From the NCBI GenBank assembly GCA_033675265.1, contig JAUJYZ010000723.1, positions 62,001-126,000 on the forward strand: a stretch of DNA of 64,000 nucleotides, in the 5' to 3' direction. This document shows, one piece after another, positions 41,701-51,300 of the stretch. This DNA comes from Actinostola sp. cb2023 (lineage: Eukaryota > Cnidaria > Anthozoa > Actiniaria > Actinostolidae). Made by a program: the position numbers and the translations under genes. Below the pieces are notes generated by a model. It saw nothing but the letters and a program-made list of their open reading frames with translations, was not told where the DNA came from and made no database searches. How positions within the stretch are numbered: position 1 is the first letter of the stretch; the number at the start of each line of letters is the position of its first letter.

Positions 41701-43347
41701 AGTTTCAGGTGGAATTTCTTCTGGTTCTAAACTGTAGTTTTTCAGTCAAGAATGCTTTCAATACCTCCTACTTTGTTTTTCTTGCTGTGTTTTTATTATT
41801 ATTATTGTTCTCATTGCCTGCCAGAAAACAAGAAATTTCTTCCTCTGAGAAGCTTACAATTCTCGCCATTGTTTTTCTTTCTCACATTGTGAAAAGAAAG
41901 CCAGTTGAATACAACAACAATAGCTTTGTTTGTACTCTTTGTCGTACATAAAGAAAGAGAATGAATGAATGTTGGCGGTGTGCTCGCATCAATTTCAAGA
42001 AAGATGATTGGCTAAGATAATATAAACAATGCATCTGATTGGACAATTATTCACCAGTGAAGTAATATGATATCAATTCACTAGTGATTTATATGATAGC
42101 ATTTTTTATCAATCTTGATATGGATTTTATTAATGACCTTATCACACTGATATCGACCCTAAATGTGTAACAAATAATTTAATATATGCTTCCTTATCTG
42201 CCAATGGTAATTTGGTGGTGGTGATGGTGCTGTAGGTAATGCCGATGATGATGATGACAGTATTATAATGATGGCTGTCATATAGTGATGGTGGTAGTGA
42301 TGGTGGTAATGATAGTGATGGTGGTAATGATGGTGATGGTGCCAGTACTGATGGTGATGGTGGTAATGATGGTGATGGTGGTAATGATGGTGATGGTGGT
42401 AGTGATGGTGATGGTGGTAATGATGGTGATGGTGGTAATGATGGTGATGGTGGTAATGATGGTGATGGTGCCAGTACTGATGGTGATGATGGTAGTGGTG
42501 GTGATGGTGGTAGTGATGGTGATGGTGGTAATGATGGTGATGGTGGTAATGATGGTGATGGTGGTAATGATGGTGATGGTGGTAGTGATGATGGTGATGG
42601 TGGTAGTGACGATGATGGTGGTAATGATGGTGATGGTGGTAGTGATGATGGTGATGGTGGTAATGATGGTGATGGTGCCAGTACTGATGGTGATGGTGGT
42701 AATGATGGTGATGGTGATAATGATGGTGCCAGTACTGATGGTGATGGTGGTAATGATGGTGGTAATGATGGTGATGGTGCCAGTACTGTTGGTGATGGTG
42801 GTAGTGATGGTGATAGTGATGATGGTGATGGATGGTGATGGTGGTAATGATGGTGATGGTGGTAATGATGGTGGTAGTGATGGTGATGGTGGTAGTGATG
42901 GATGGTGATGGTGGTAATGATGGTGATGGTGGTAATGATGGTGGTGGTGATGGTGGTAGTGATGGATGGTGATGGTGGTAATGATGGTGATGGTGGTAGT
43001 GATGGATGGTGATGGTGGTAATGATGGTGATGGTGATGGTGGTAATGATGGTGATGGTGGTAATGATGGTGATGGTGGTAATGACACATTTCCAAACGTC
43101 CTTCACAGTAGTAATTTTCTTTGTTTTGTCCTAATGAATTATGAATGAGTTTGAGAAGTGAGGATCATGTCATGTGTACCGAAGATCTCCACCTGTCCAA
43201 GAATTTTGAAAACATTAATATCTCACCATTTCCCCCCAGATTCTAACAGTTTACAACTTACCTGGCATGGACAATGACTGGATGATGGGGGAACGTGGCC
43301 GACAACGTGGAAAAGTTCCTGTCACATATCTAGAACTTCTCGATTAA
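30293..43347 (+). CDS. SH3GLB1: Endophilin-B (BAR plus SH3)
   Basis: Endophilin-B bends membranes through a dimeric N-BAR domain and recruits partners through SH3; in mammals it acts on mitochondria, Golgi and autophagosomes. Exons are 30293-30364, 30436-30577, 32400-32528, 34338-34471, 35141-35233, optional 35942-35998, optional 37136-37201, 39720-39809, 40647-40922 and 43240-43347. Without the 57-nt exon the product is 369 residues, against 365 for human B1. The 24-residue first exon is an amphipathic helix 0 like the human one. BAR landmarks are FGPGTSYGSALVKVG, LEGDMKTIQ, EFDRQYEVTKLLLDG and EAQAQYYAQCHQYM. A Pro-rich linker precedes SH3 (KVLYDYDAADDNELSL, DWMMGERG, GKVPVTYLELLD). An in-frame ATG at 30,257 would add 12 residues; 30,293 is preferred because it matches human length. 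SH3GLB1 versus SH3GLB2 cannot be assigned; one ancestral gene is likely. Confidence 0.96.
31760..32020. repeat. Inverted-repeat region in endophilin-B intron 2
   Basis: CAGTGAATATACAGCGAGACGA-type sequence near 31,785 and CCAGTGATTATCGTCTCGTC near 31,965 suggest a degraded hairpin element. It is non-coding and its boundaries are uncertain. Confidence 0.4.
32068..32168. repeat. (ATT)n microsatellite
   Basis: About 100 bp of ATT repeats with one TTGTTG interruption, directly before the hairpin at 32,166. Confidence 0.95.
32166..32302. repeat. Foldback element
   Basis: TCACTGGTCACTCAACCAATCA on the left is near-complementary to TGATTGGTTGAGCAACCAGTGA on the right. The inner arms contain CTCTATATTCAAGTCTAA and its complement. 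It lies about 100 bp upstream of endophilin-B exon 3. Confidence 0.85.
32400..32528 (+). CDS. SH3GLB1: Endophilin-B exon 3 (BAR domain)
   Basis: The acceptor ATGTAG|GAGCTA completes a glycine codon split with exon 2. The exon encodes EEYLLDKLEKKKPERNTHLQ and LGQYMRDAGHEFGPGTSYG. The GQYM.DAG.EFGPGT.YG string is diagnostic of endophilin-B. Confidence 0.95.
32810..33923. mobile_element. 1.1-kb TAGCC...GGCTA element, exact 9-bp TSD
   Basis: Terminal inverted repeats of about 105 bp start TAGCCTGTGAACAGGCTCTC, followed by a purine tract, and end with a pyrimidine tract and GTTCACAGGCTA. Both flanks carry TCATCAGGG (32,801-32,809 and 33,924-33,932). The interior of about 900 bp is not palindromic and holds the RecQ-like remnant at 33,087-33,534. 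It lies in endophilin-B intron 3. Confidence 0.85.
33087..33534 (+). pseudogene. Decayed RecQ-type helicase fragment
   Basis: Three short frame pieces in order look like the start of a RecQ helicase domain: LKSKQKACIM (Q-motif-like), then VVLPTVFRERQLTVD (a damaged Walker A, usually LPTGFGKS), then VIVVTPIISIMKDQV (motif Ia, usually VVSPLISLMKDQV). Stops and a frameshift near 33,177 break the frame. A further 77-codon open frame at 33,301-33,534 follows, possibly still part of the fragment (YLFSH, DHR). It cannot encode an active enzyme. It is enclosed by the TIRs of the 1.1-kb element. Confidence 0.5.
34080..34185 (-). repeat. tRNA-like SINE fragment
   Basis: On the minus strand GGGCATGGGTTCGAATCCCATCAGGG contains a pol III B-box (GGTTCGAATCCC) and a paired stem like the T arm. 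A (CAT)n run lies on the other side. No complete cloverleaf can be drawn, so it is a SINE remnant, not a tRNA gene. Confidence 0.5.
35330..35700. repeat. ATTGTCATCAGCATC-type minisatellite
   Basis: Tandem 15-bp units (ATTGTCATCAGCATC) grade into CATCAT/GTCATCAT sequence. The histidine- and methionine-rich frames over it are artefacts. It lies after endophilin-B exon 5. Confidence 0.9.
35708..35790. repeat. (ATT)n microsatellite
   Basis: About 80 bp of perfect ATT repeat in the intron before cassette exon I. Confidence 0.97.
35942..35998 (+). CDS. SH3GLB1: Endophilin-B cassette exon I (19 codons)
   Basis: 57 nt, phase 0-0, with good sites (TTTTACAG|GATAAA, CCCTT|GTAAGG). It encodes DKWAFVGKLASLDRVIVTL. 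Human B1a has no residues here, but brain isoforms B1b and B1c carry inserts at this place in the BAR helices. Skipping keeps the frame, so alternative inclusion is likely. Confidence 0.62.
36511..37044. mobile_element. Foldback element, about 120-bp arms
   Basis: The left arm TACAGCAGATTCAGGTTGAG and right arm CTCAACCTGAATCTGCTGTA are inverted copies that stay nearly identical for about 120 bp. The loop is about 290 bp and non-coding. It lies between the two endophilin-B cassette exons, about 90 bp upstream of cassette II. Confidence 0.88.
37136..37201 (+). CDS. SH3GLB1: Endophilin-B cassette exon II (22 codons)
   Basis: 66 nt, phase 0-0, acceptor TTACTGTAG|ATG and donor CAG|GTAAGA. It encodes MHSAAAKNKNANSLFLINEL then DQ. 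Like cassette I it falls at the position of the human B1b/B1c inserts, between the KRLDLD and EQELR segments, and can be skipped in frame. Confidence 0.7.
37371..38106. mobile_element. pogo/Tigger-like TIR element with TA duplication
   Basis: It starts CAGTGGAACCTCTACTTTGG and ends TTAATAGAGGTTCCACTG, with TA on both sides, as expected for the Tc1-mariner/pogo group. Internal ends repeat the GGGGACACCTCYATTAA phrase. No transposase frame is seen, and a foreign block with CACCTGTCACGTGAC (37,649-37,880) is nested inside. Confidence 0.8.
38194..38597. mobile_element. Foldback element, about 100-bp arms
   Basis: ATTAGCCACTTTAGAAATGA on the left is mirrored by CGTTTCTAAAGTGGCTAAT on the right. 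The arms continue through GGACTGGGAACGAG and ATGAACCCCATCACAAGAAA. It is in endophilin-B intron 7. Confidence 0.86.
39587..39719 (+). repeat. Three tandem copies of the exon 8 acceptor
   Basis: Units of 43-44 bp repeat TACCGGTTATCGTTTCAGGC followed by TGAACAAGATTTGCAT. CAG|GCTGAA occurs at 39,587, 39,631 and 39,674 before the true one at 39,717-39,719. Each copy holds an acceptor AG plus the first bases of exon 8. Confidence 0.88.
39720..39809 (+). CDS. SH3GLB1: Endophilin-B exon 8
   Basis: 30 codons, phase 0-0, encoding AEQELRVAQAEFDRQYEVTK and LLLDGINTVH. It aligns with human EQELRITQSEFDRQ. The acceptor CGTTTCAG|GCTGAACAG is preceded by three tandem copies of itself. Confidence 0.95.
39960..40650 (+). 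repeat. Approximately 134-bp tandem repeat running into exon 9
   Basis: Five copies of a unit with ACAGTTGTAGTGACAGGCCA, ATCTGTCATCCACTTT and TTGATATCCCATGATCCC are present. The last unit supplies CTGTCATCCACTTTGTCATCCACAG, the acceptor of endophilin-B exon 9. A 36-40-bp insertion interrupts it at 40,543. Confidence 0.9.
40543..40582. mobile_element. Miniature TAGCCTCCTTTGCAG insertion
   Basis: Compared with its sister repeat units (GACACATGTTTTCTT), this unit has an extra TAGCCTCCTTTGCAGCCG... block. The block is flanked by ACATGT on both sides. It shares its first 15 bases with the element at 50,134-50,204. Confidence 0.65.
40647..40922 (+). CDS. SH3GLB1: Endophilin-B exon 9 (BAR end, linker, SH3 start)
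   Basis: 92 codons. The first part HHRALLSFVEAQAQYYAQCH closes the BAR domain. A Pro/Ala/Ser linker (PPIPPPSAPSAADVGGG) follows, then the SH3 start KAKVLYDYDAADDNELSLL. The acceptor CATCCACAG lies in the last copy of a tandem repeat. Confidence 0.96.
41131..41589. mobile_element. Foldback element, about 165-bp arms
   Basis: The left arm begins TAAAGTGCAACTAACCCCTA and the right arm ends with the near complement. The arms include GTTTGAAATCTCAATATGCA and its complement. It is in the last endophilin-B intron, with no gene inside. Confidence 0.87.
42215..43085. repeat. 18-bp minisatellite (GATGGTGATGGTGGTAAT)
   Basis: About 48 copies with variants such as GATGGTGCCAGTACT. It is open in several frames on both strands, giving false His/Pro/Ser- or Met/Val-rich frames. 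It ends about 150 bp before the last endophilin-B exon. Confidence 0.95.
43240..43347 (+). CDS. SH3GLB1: Endophilin-B last exon (SH3 end and stop)
   Basis: The acceptor TTTCCCCCCAG starts ILTVYNLPGMDNDWMMGERG, followed by GKVPVTYLELLD and TAA. The conserved DW, G-x-x-P and Y residues of SH3 are present. An AATAAA 12 bp after the stop (43,359) is probably too close to be the used poly(A) signal. Confidence 0.95.
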   Translation: MLTVYNLPGMDNDWMMGERGRQRGKVPVTYLELLD

Positions 43348-43978
43348 AAAACAACACCAATAAAGGGCCGGATAAAAACTTACATTTAGTGACGACACTT
43401 TTCCCACTGAATTGAAATTGAACAGATCAGAATACATGTATGTTCGAATGGAAAGGAATATGTGAGAGCTTTGAAAATTCCAATGTACTTGACTTACATG
43501 CAAAAACAAAATCACGAAAAAAGAATGTCAAAGACACACGGGTTGTTAAGAGCTTTTATTTTATATTATTCAATTGCAGTAATTAATTAACACACTGAAT
43601 TGAATAGAAAATAGGAAAACAGTAGTTTGCTTTAATTAGTTTGTTAAATGTTGCGTATTAAAACTGTAGCTTTTATACTTTCGATAGAATTTCCATGCTA
43701 TATGAACTGAACAGAGTTAATGAATTATGAATTTCTTGGATTATGTTATGTAGATCATGTAGAAAGCACTTTTTGAGCACTGATTTTGGAGATTGTAAAA
43801 AATAAGGGAAGATAACAAATAAATTGATATATAATAAGTTGTGGCCTGACTTATTTCTTACTTCCCTTCTTTCTCCCTCTTTCCTACTTCTTATTCTTCT
43901 ATTAAATTTTCTCCTTTCCTTCCTATATTTTTGGTAAAGGCTTGTTTCCATAACCCATACCGCCCTTGGCCGACCAAA

Positions 43979-44038
43979 CATCGTTCTATTGTTTTATATT
44001 AATGAGGTCCTTTTGAGGTATCCCATTTAGCCTCCACC
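43979..44038. repeat. Right end of the CCTCCACC TIR element
   Basis: CATCGTTCTATTGTTTTATATT then AATGAGGTCCTTTTGAGGTA and CATTTAGCCTCCACC closely match 299-358. The left terminus is missing. The TTCC array starts just after it. Confidence 0.78.
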
Positions 44039-44044
44039 TATATT

Positions 44045-44745
44045 TTCATCATTGCCTTCTTTCTTTCTTTATTTAATGAATATTTCCTTCTTTCTTCCTT
44101 CCTTTCTTTCTTTCCTTTGTTCCTTTCTTTCTTCCTTCCTTCCTTCCTTTCTTCCTTTCTTTCTTCCTTCCTTCCTTCCTTCCTTCCTTCCTTCCTTCCT
44201 TCCTTCCTTCTTCCTTCCTTCCTTTCTTTCTTTCTTCCTTCCTTCCTTCCTTTCTTTCTTTCTTCCTTCCTTCCTTTCTTCCTTTCTTTCTTCCTTCCTT
44301 CCTTCCTTTCTTCCTTCCTTCCTTCCTTCCTTCCTTCCTTCCTTCCTTCCTTCCTTCCTTCCTTCCTTCCTTCCTTCCTTCCTTCCTTCCTTCCTTCCTT
44401 CCTTCCTTCCTTCCTTCCTTCCTTCCTTCCTTCCTTCCTTCCTTCCTTCCTTCCTTCCTTCCTTCCTTCCTTCCTTCCTTCCTTCCTTCCTTCCTTCCTT
44501 CCTTCCTTCCTTCCTTCCTTCCTTCCTTCCTTCCTTCCTTCCTTCCTTCCTTCCTTCCTTCCTTCCTTCCTTCCTTCCTTCCTTCCTTTCTTTCTTTCTT
44601 TCTTCCTTCCTTCCTTTCTTTCTTCCTTCCTTTCTTCCTTCCTTCCTTTCTTTCTTCCTTCCTTCCTTCCTTTCTTTCTTCCTTTCTTTCTTCCTTTCTG
44701 TCTCTTTTTCTTCCTTTCTGTCTCTTTTTTCTTCTTTATTTCCAG
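44045..44745. repeat. (TTCC)n / (TTTC)n tract, about 700 bp
   Basis: A long perfect TTCC run (about 44,300-44,590) is flanked by mixed TTCC/TTTC. This polypyrimidine tract ends about 380 bp upstream of the SLC18B1 start codon. The 200-340-residue lysine/arginine- or serine/phenylalanine-rich frames are not genes. Confidence 0.97.
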
Positions 44746-45127
44746 CCTCTCCCCAGCTCTCCCCGGCCGGGACTCCTCCCACAAAGCACCCATTGTGAAA
44801 TGTATCGTTGGGCTTTCTGTGGTATAAGCCGGGCTTCTCAAATGTATAAAGTGACATGTTGCACCATCACTGACAAATCGGTCAAGAAGTAGCCATAAAC
44901 TGTGCTGTGTGCACCTAGTAAGTAGACGAACAACAAAGCACCTAAATACAGCAGGTATATAATACAAAAAAAAGTAACTATTGGTGCCGTAAATATCGAC
45001 TTTATGAGTACAACTCCTGCTAGTTGTTGGCCTCGGGTTTCTTGAACAACTCACGACGACAGAGAAGTTCTAACTTTTTAAAAACATCTTCCCTTATTTT
45101 CTCCACACAGAGATCTGCAGTTCAACC

Positions 45128-45346
45128 ATGAGACGTCCCAGCTTCACTAGATCCGTGAGCACTGACAGTGTTGGAAGAGTAACTCCTGTACCTACTATAT
45201 GTAACGATGATCAGACAACAACTACTGAAGACGTGCCAAAAATCTGGGGATCAACTCGTAAAAAGCTCACAGTCGTTTGTTTGGCTGTAGTTTATTTTGC
45301 TACTTGTGCAGCATTTTCGGTTCTTTCGCCTTTTTTCCCGAATGAG
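45128..45346 (+). CDS. SLC18B1: SLC18B1 exon 1
   Basis: 73 codons from ATG (context TTCAACCATGA) to AATGAG|GTGAGT. The Ser/Thr-rich tail MRRPSFTRSVSTDSVGR is followed by a basic TRKKL before TM1. No other in-frame ATG of comparable quality lies upstream in the exon. Confidence 0.93.
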
Positions 45347-48300
45347 GTGAGTTATTTCCAAACATAAGCTTAGGCCACATGTAACATTGATTGCACATAT
45401 TATACTAAAAAGTGCAATAATATTTTTTTAATTAAGCTTGCTTAATTAATAATGGTAATAGGACTGAGTGGAGTCCAATTCGGTCTGTAATCATACGAGT
45501 TGTTTATCACGAGTATGATTACAGACAGAATTGGACGACACGAAGTCCTGTTACCAAGTAATCATAACTACTGTATTACAATTTCCGAGAAAAAAGATTT
45601 TCATGATAAACAATGCTAAAATGGCCCAAAACAATGACATATTTTGGTGAAAAAGCGAGAAAAGTTTGTGAAAAATTTCTTGAGCGCGCGCTCGATTGCG
45701 TGATAGTGCGTGCATTTTACTGAAAAGGTGTAATGTGATTGGCTCTTGCAACTGTCCGATTACAACTGTCCAATTAATGCTAAAATAGGACAGTCTCTCA
45801 ACCAATCAGATTCGAGGAAATTGTAATAGTTATGATTAATTAAGCTTATAAGCTTAGGGGCCGTCGACATATTCACCTTTCCCTGCTTAACGTCCACTGG
45901 ACGTAAGGCGGGGAAAAAATTGGACGTCAGTGTGGGGAATTTTTGTAAAAAAACCATTTTGTTTACTTCATGTTGAAAACAAAAAGAGAGCAAAGATAAA
46001 ACGAACAAACTGGTGGTCCGTTCTAGCAAACTTCGGTGTTATATAAATAGATTCTGATATAAACTATCGAAAATCATGGACGACCACCTCTGTTTGTGGT
46101 GGCTTGGGTACGAGAATGCTTGGATTACCTGTGGTATCCCAGCGTTCATTATAAATTAGTCGGACAAAATGGCGGTGGACTGACCGAATATATTGTGCAC
46201 AAGTAATATCCAGAATTAGTCGTAGAGGCAAGATATAGAGATACAAAGGAATTGTTATTAAGGAGAATGAAGAAGTGAACTACATGGAATGGGGGCAGTT
46301 TTGAGGATTTTCCAGCTGTATAAAGAACCTTGGACTGTTGTTTGCTACCGTTTGTTTTGAGTCATGTTGCCGAATGCAAAACCATTCCCACGCATTTTCA
46401 ATACGAAAAACAGGAAATTCCAAGTGGATGTTAAGGAGTGGGGGGAGGGGGGGTCTGACCTAAACGTCCAGTGGACGTTAAGCGGGGAAAGGTGAATATG
46501 TCGACGGTCCCTTACTCAAATCCCAAGAGAGTGGTGATATCTGAAAGCATTGTTACTGTCGTACATGTCTTCAATTTCTTGTGCACGTGCATTTACCTGA
46601 AAATATAAAGACATGCAGTCATTATAAATTATTATATAGACAACCACTGGATATGAGCAAGAGCTCGCTCTGATTGGCTACTCTACTAGACGTAGGCTAT
46701 CTGCTCATACCACGAGTAGAGAAAGTTGGAGATTTTCAACAATGGCAGACCAGTTTTGCGGAACTAAAAATAAAAACAAATGTTATATTTCTCACAATCC
46801 AGTGCCAGGTTGTCTATATAATAATTCAATTATTCCACTCAATCCCGTTGTACATGGCTGATATAGCTAACTCGGCTAGCGCCTCATTGGCTATATCGAT
46901 TTCGTGGAATAATTATTGTTAAATATTTGATTTATCAGAGTTTACTATCAAATTTGTCACATCGATAATAGTAAAATTGCAGATACAAATTTTTGAAACT
47001 GAGTATTTTTGCAAAACAATGTATGTGACCGGGCATCTCATGCCCTTCAAGCCTCGTTATCATGCTAGACACATGTATTTCTTTTCAAATAATTCCACAA
47101 AAATATTTAGTTTCAAAAATATATATATGCAATCCTTACGAAACTTTGCAATTTTACTATTATCAATTTGACAGTAAACTCCTTTATCTGATTATAAATA
47201 AAAATATTTCATAATGTCATGCCAGCGCGATATAAATGTAGGTCTATGCATTCACATAATTTATGATAAATAAATTGTTTTTCTGAAAATATAAAGTTTT
47301 GAAACATGGAAACTTGTGACGTTGTGTTTTTAAAACACTTGTATGGTACTTTGTACTGCATTGTAAAGTTCTGGGAAGGGTCTGACAGGTAAGGAGGAAT
47401 TTGCTGAATTAATGTCAGATCCAACAATGATCTTTCACAAATTTGTTCACTATAGGCAAAGGGTAAAGGTGCTAGTGGAACGATTGTAGGACTTATCTTT
47501 GGGGTTTACTCATTGGTGTCTTTTATTGTGTCACCTATTTTTGGTGTGATGGTAAGTTAATTTATTAAGTCTTTATATTTCTCTCTGATAAAAGAATCAT
47601 TTGCAATAGTTATTTGGCTGGCTACCATGTTTACATCAGAGAACAACTAGAGATACATAATGTATGCTTGCGCAAAGTCATTGAAAAATAAAAATCACTG
47701 GCTCGCTCAAAATCATGTCAAAAAATATTTTATAAAAGCAAAATAAAAAATGATATTATAAATACTCTGGGAGATGTAGACCATTCAAAAAATAAGAGAA
47801 ACACTATAGTACTCTGCTTCACCTACATTGTAATGTTTCTACATGTATAATGCATATACGTAGGCTTTGCCTTTCTCATGCTTTGCATCTCCCAGAGTGT
47901 TTATATCAGTATATCTAGACATGCGTTGCCATGTATTCATAATCCTGAACGGCAGTTAAATCATTCAACACATTGGGACATGTATCTCTCCAATGAGGAC
48001 CTACACATAACTTGAAAGAGTAATTAAAGTAGGCACTCGAAGTTTGAAGACATTGGGATGGTACAGTATGTAGCTGTAGCTTCTAATTTATTTTCATCAA
48101 TGTTCTTTCAGCTTCCTAAAGTTGGTTCTCGTTTTGCAATAAGCAGTGGGTTATTGCTTATGGGAGGTGCTGAGTTGCTATTTGGGTAGGTTAACTTTCA
48201 CCTTAATTTTTTGTTAATCAGGAAAAAGGAAAATTCTCTTGAGATACAAAAAGGGGAACTTCTGGCAACCATAGTCATCTACCCCTTATCTCCTCCCATC

Positions 48301-51300
48301 TTTAAAGGGTACGGATCAGAGGGACTTGGGATCGGATCCGATCTCTAGTCCCTCCGATCCGTACCCTTTGGGCCGCCACGCTGGCTAACAATAAACAATG
48401 TATTTGATGAAATAAATTATTATTATTGATCCCAGCAAAATTAATGCAGATTGTACATTGTATTAATTGTTCCATATTTTTTTCATATTTTTTTCTGTTC
48501 CCTCTCTATTGTAGGTTTGTCGATCTAATGCCTTCTGGAGCTGTCTATATAGTGTTTTGCTTCATACTAAGAATTGTATCAGCAGTTGGAGGGGCTATGT
48601 CAGATGTTGCCATTTTTGCAATTGTGGCTGGAGAGTTTCCAACAAATCTAGGAGCAGTTATGGTAAAGCTTATCAATCTTTATCCAAGTATTTAGAATAA
48701 TAATTTCACAAAAATGAAAAAAAAAGTGAAGAAAAAATAAGAAGAAAAATTCAGCACCCAACAAGTTTGTACTATTAATTAGTATTCCTTATATAGGCTT
48801 TTTGTTTTCTTTTGTTGCAAAACCTTAGTATGAATTCGCTATATAATATACAGTAGGGAATACTAATGACTAACTTAGAGAATACTAATTACATGTACTT
48901 TGAATTAAGTAAACCAGGTACAACTAGTACAATTTCAAACACATTTTGAATTCGATTATTGTCAGAAATTTATATGTACTTTTGTGATTCCAACCATTGG
49001 TTAATTTTGTAATGGTATGTGTACATACTAAGAAAGATTGCCTTGTCCATTTCATATGTGAGATGGTTCTCTGATTGGTCGAAAACATGGCTCTATCTTT
49101 ATGATCTTATTACAACACAACAGTCAGTTGCCACACATCGGGCTGTCAAACATCATTGCTTTAAAGCCATATATAGGATTGTTGCTATAGTTTTTGTTGT
49201 CTCACATTTACATTGTAGGGTACCATGGAGACGTTTTCAGGGTTGGGTTTCATGGCAGGACCACCACTAGGCGGAGTTCTGTATACTGTAAGTAGAGTTC
49301 AACTGGCTGCATGTATTATTAACTTTTACTCGTTTACAAGTATCGAAAGGTTTTCATTTATTTTTCAGATTGGTGGCTTTAAACTTCCATTCTTGGTCCT
49401 TGGTAGCCTCGTTCTTTTAACATTACCCGTAGTTATGTTTGCTTTGCCTGTCACAGGTAAAAGATATATTGATTATGATGCACATGTATGTCTTTATTCT
49501 TATATCGGCATGGCATGATGATGATGGTGATGATGATGATTGATGGTGAAGATAATGATTGATGATATGATGATAATTGATGACATGATGATGATGATGA
49601 TGATTGATGGCATGATGGTAGTGGTCATGATGATGATGGTTGTGATGGTGACATTGATTGATGGCATGATGATTGATGGCATGATGATGATTGGTGGCAT
49701 GATGATGGTGGTGGTCATGATGATGATGGTCGTGATGGTGACAATGATTGATGGCATTATGATTGATGGCATAATGATGATTGATGGCATGATGATGATT
49801 GATGGCATGATGATGATTGATGACATGATGATGATTGATGACATGATTATGATTGATGGTCATGATGATAATTTATTTTATTTTTTATTGATTTTGATCG
49901 TCATATAATTAAATACATATATTACAATAACTAATTATTTACAATATTATGGCGAGGAGGTTTGATAAGAAACCATATGGTTTATTATTACAATCAAGTC
50001 TCCTACTGAATTTTACCTATAATCATAGGCATGCACGCTACATGTATACTTAAATGATTGATGTCATGATGATGTTTGTGAATGATGTGATGACATGCAT
50101 TGATGACATGTTGATTGATAGCTGGGTGTATGCTAGCCTCCTTTGCAGACGCTTTTTGTGTCACGTTTTTTCCCCTCCCCACAAGCGCGTGGGGAAGGAG
50201 GCTAGGTGTATGCATGATGGGAGGTGACTGTATCTCTAGAAGACTTATAAATAAGTCTCAGGTCACCAATTTTTGATTTCCATATTTAGACACCAATCCT
50301 GAAGAACAAGAAACTGGCTCTCTTTTACAGACATTAAGGATTCCTGCAATATCAGTTTTAGGTGAGTGAGGGTTTATCATGTAATTTCAAAAATCATAGG
50401 ACAAAAAATTGATCATCATAGCTGGAAAGAGCTTGTTGAAATTAGTAAAAATGTGAAGTTTGGAAAAGATCGCTTCACAAATTGCGAAGATATGAATTTT
50501 CAAATGAAAACCTTTAGAAATTTATGCTTGCGGTAGCAACAAAGGTTTTCATACAAAATGTCAATTTTTTTCAATTCATATATTCGCAATTTGTGAAGTG
50601 ATCTTTTCCAAATTTAGCATTTTTAAAATTTCAACAAGCTGTTTCCAGCTATGATGATCATTTTTTTGTCCTATGTCTTTCTTTGCCAACATTTTACAAT
50701 ACATTCTAAATCATTGAGACATTAGATCATTGGTGCATCTATCTATCTACAGGTTCTTGCATTGTTCTTAGTGGTGTTGTACTTGGATTCCTTGATCCTA
50801 CTTTATCTCCGCATTTGACTGAAGTAGGTGGCCTTTCATGTGCCTTTGTCTTTATATTTTATTAGTCATTCAGTTTGTTTAATTGCTAGACATTTGGCTA
50901 ATTATTATGTACAACATTTGGCTGCATGTACACACATGTAGCAATAGACCTTTTTACCGATACGGCAGCCATTTTGGATTCTATTGTTTTGGCTAAAACA
51001 TTATGGGATGCTCAGGGTGCAAATGACCCAAAAACTGTAGAGAGTGGAGTCGCGTCAATATATTATTTTTCTATTTCACTCTAGCCATAGTGTTGTATGA
51101 CTTAATATCTACATGTGTTGTGTATTGTTGTATAATTTTGTACAAATTCATTGCTTTAAATTTAATAGGTTTTGGTAGTTTTTCATGGCCAAATGGTTAC
51201 TACATTTGTGTAGATTGCACCCTGGGCATCCCATAATTTCTCCATAATTCAAGATGGCCGCCGTATCGGTAAAAAGGTCTATTAGTGTATTGTTTATTCT

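Noticed and set aside
42142..43106. His/Tyr-, Pro/Ser- and Met/Val-rich frames up to 317 codons
   Set aside because: They come from the 18-bp GATGGTGATGGTGGTAAT minisatellite in the last endophilin-B intron.
44038..45054. Lys/Arg/Glu-rich and Ser/Phe/Leu-rich frames up to 338 codons
   Set aside because: They are pure (TTCC)n/(GGAA)n translation; the same tract is open in several frames on both strands.
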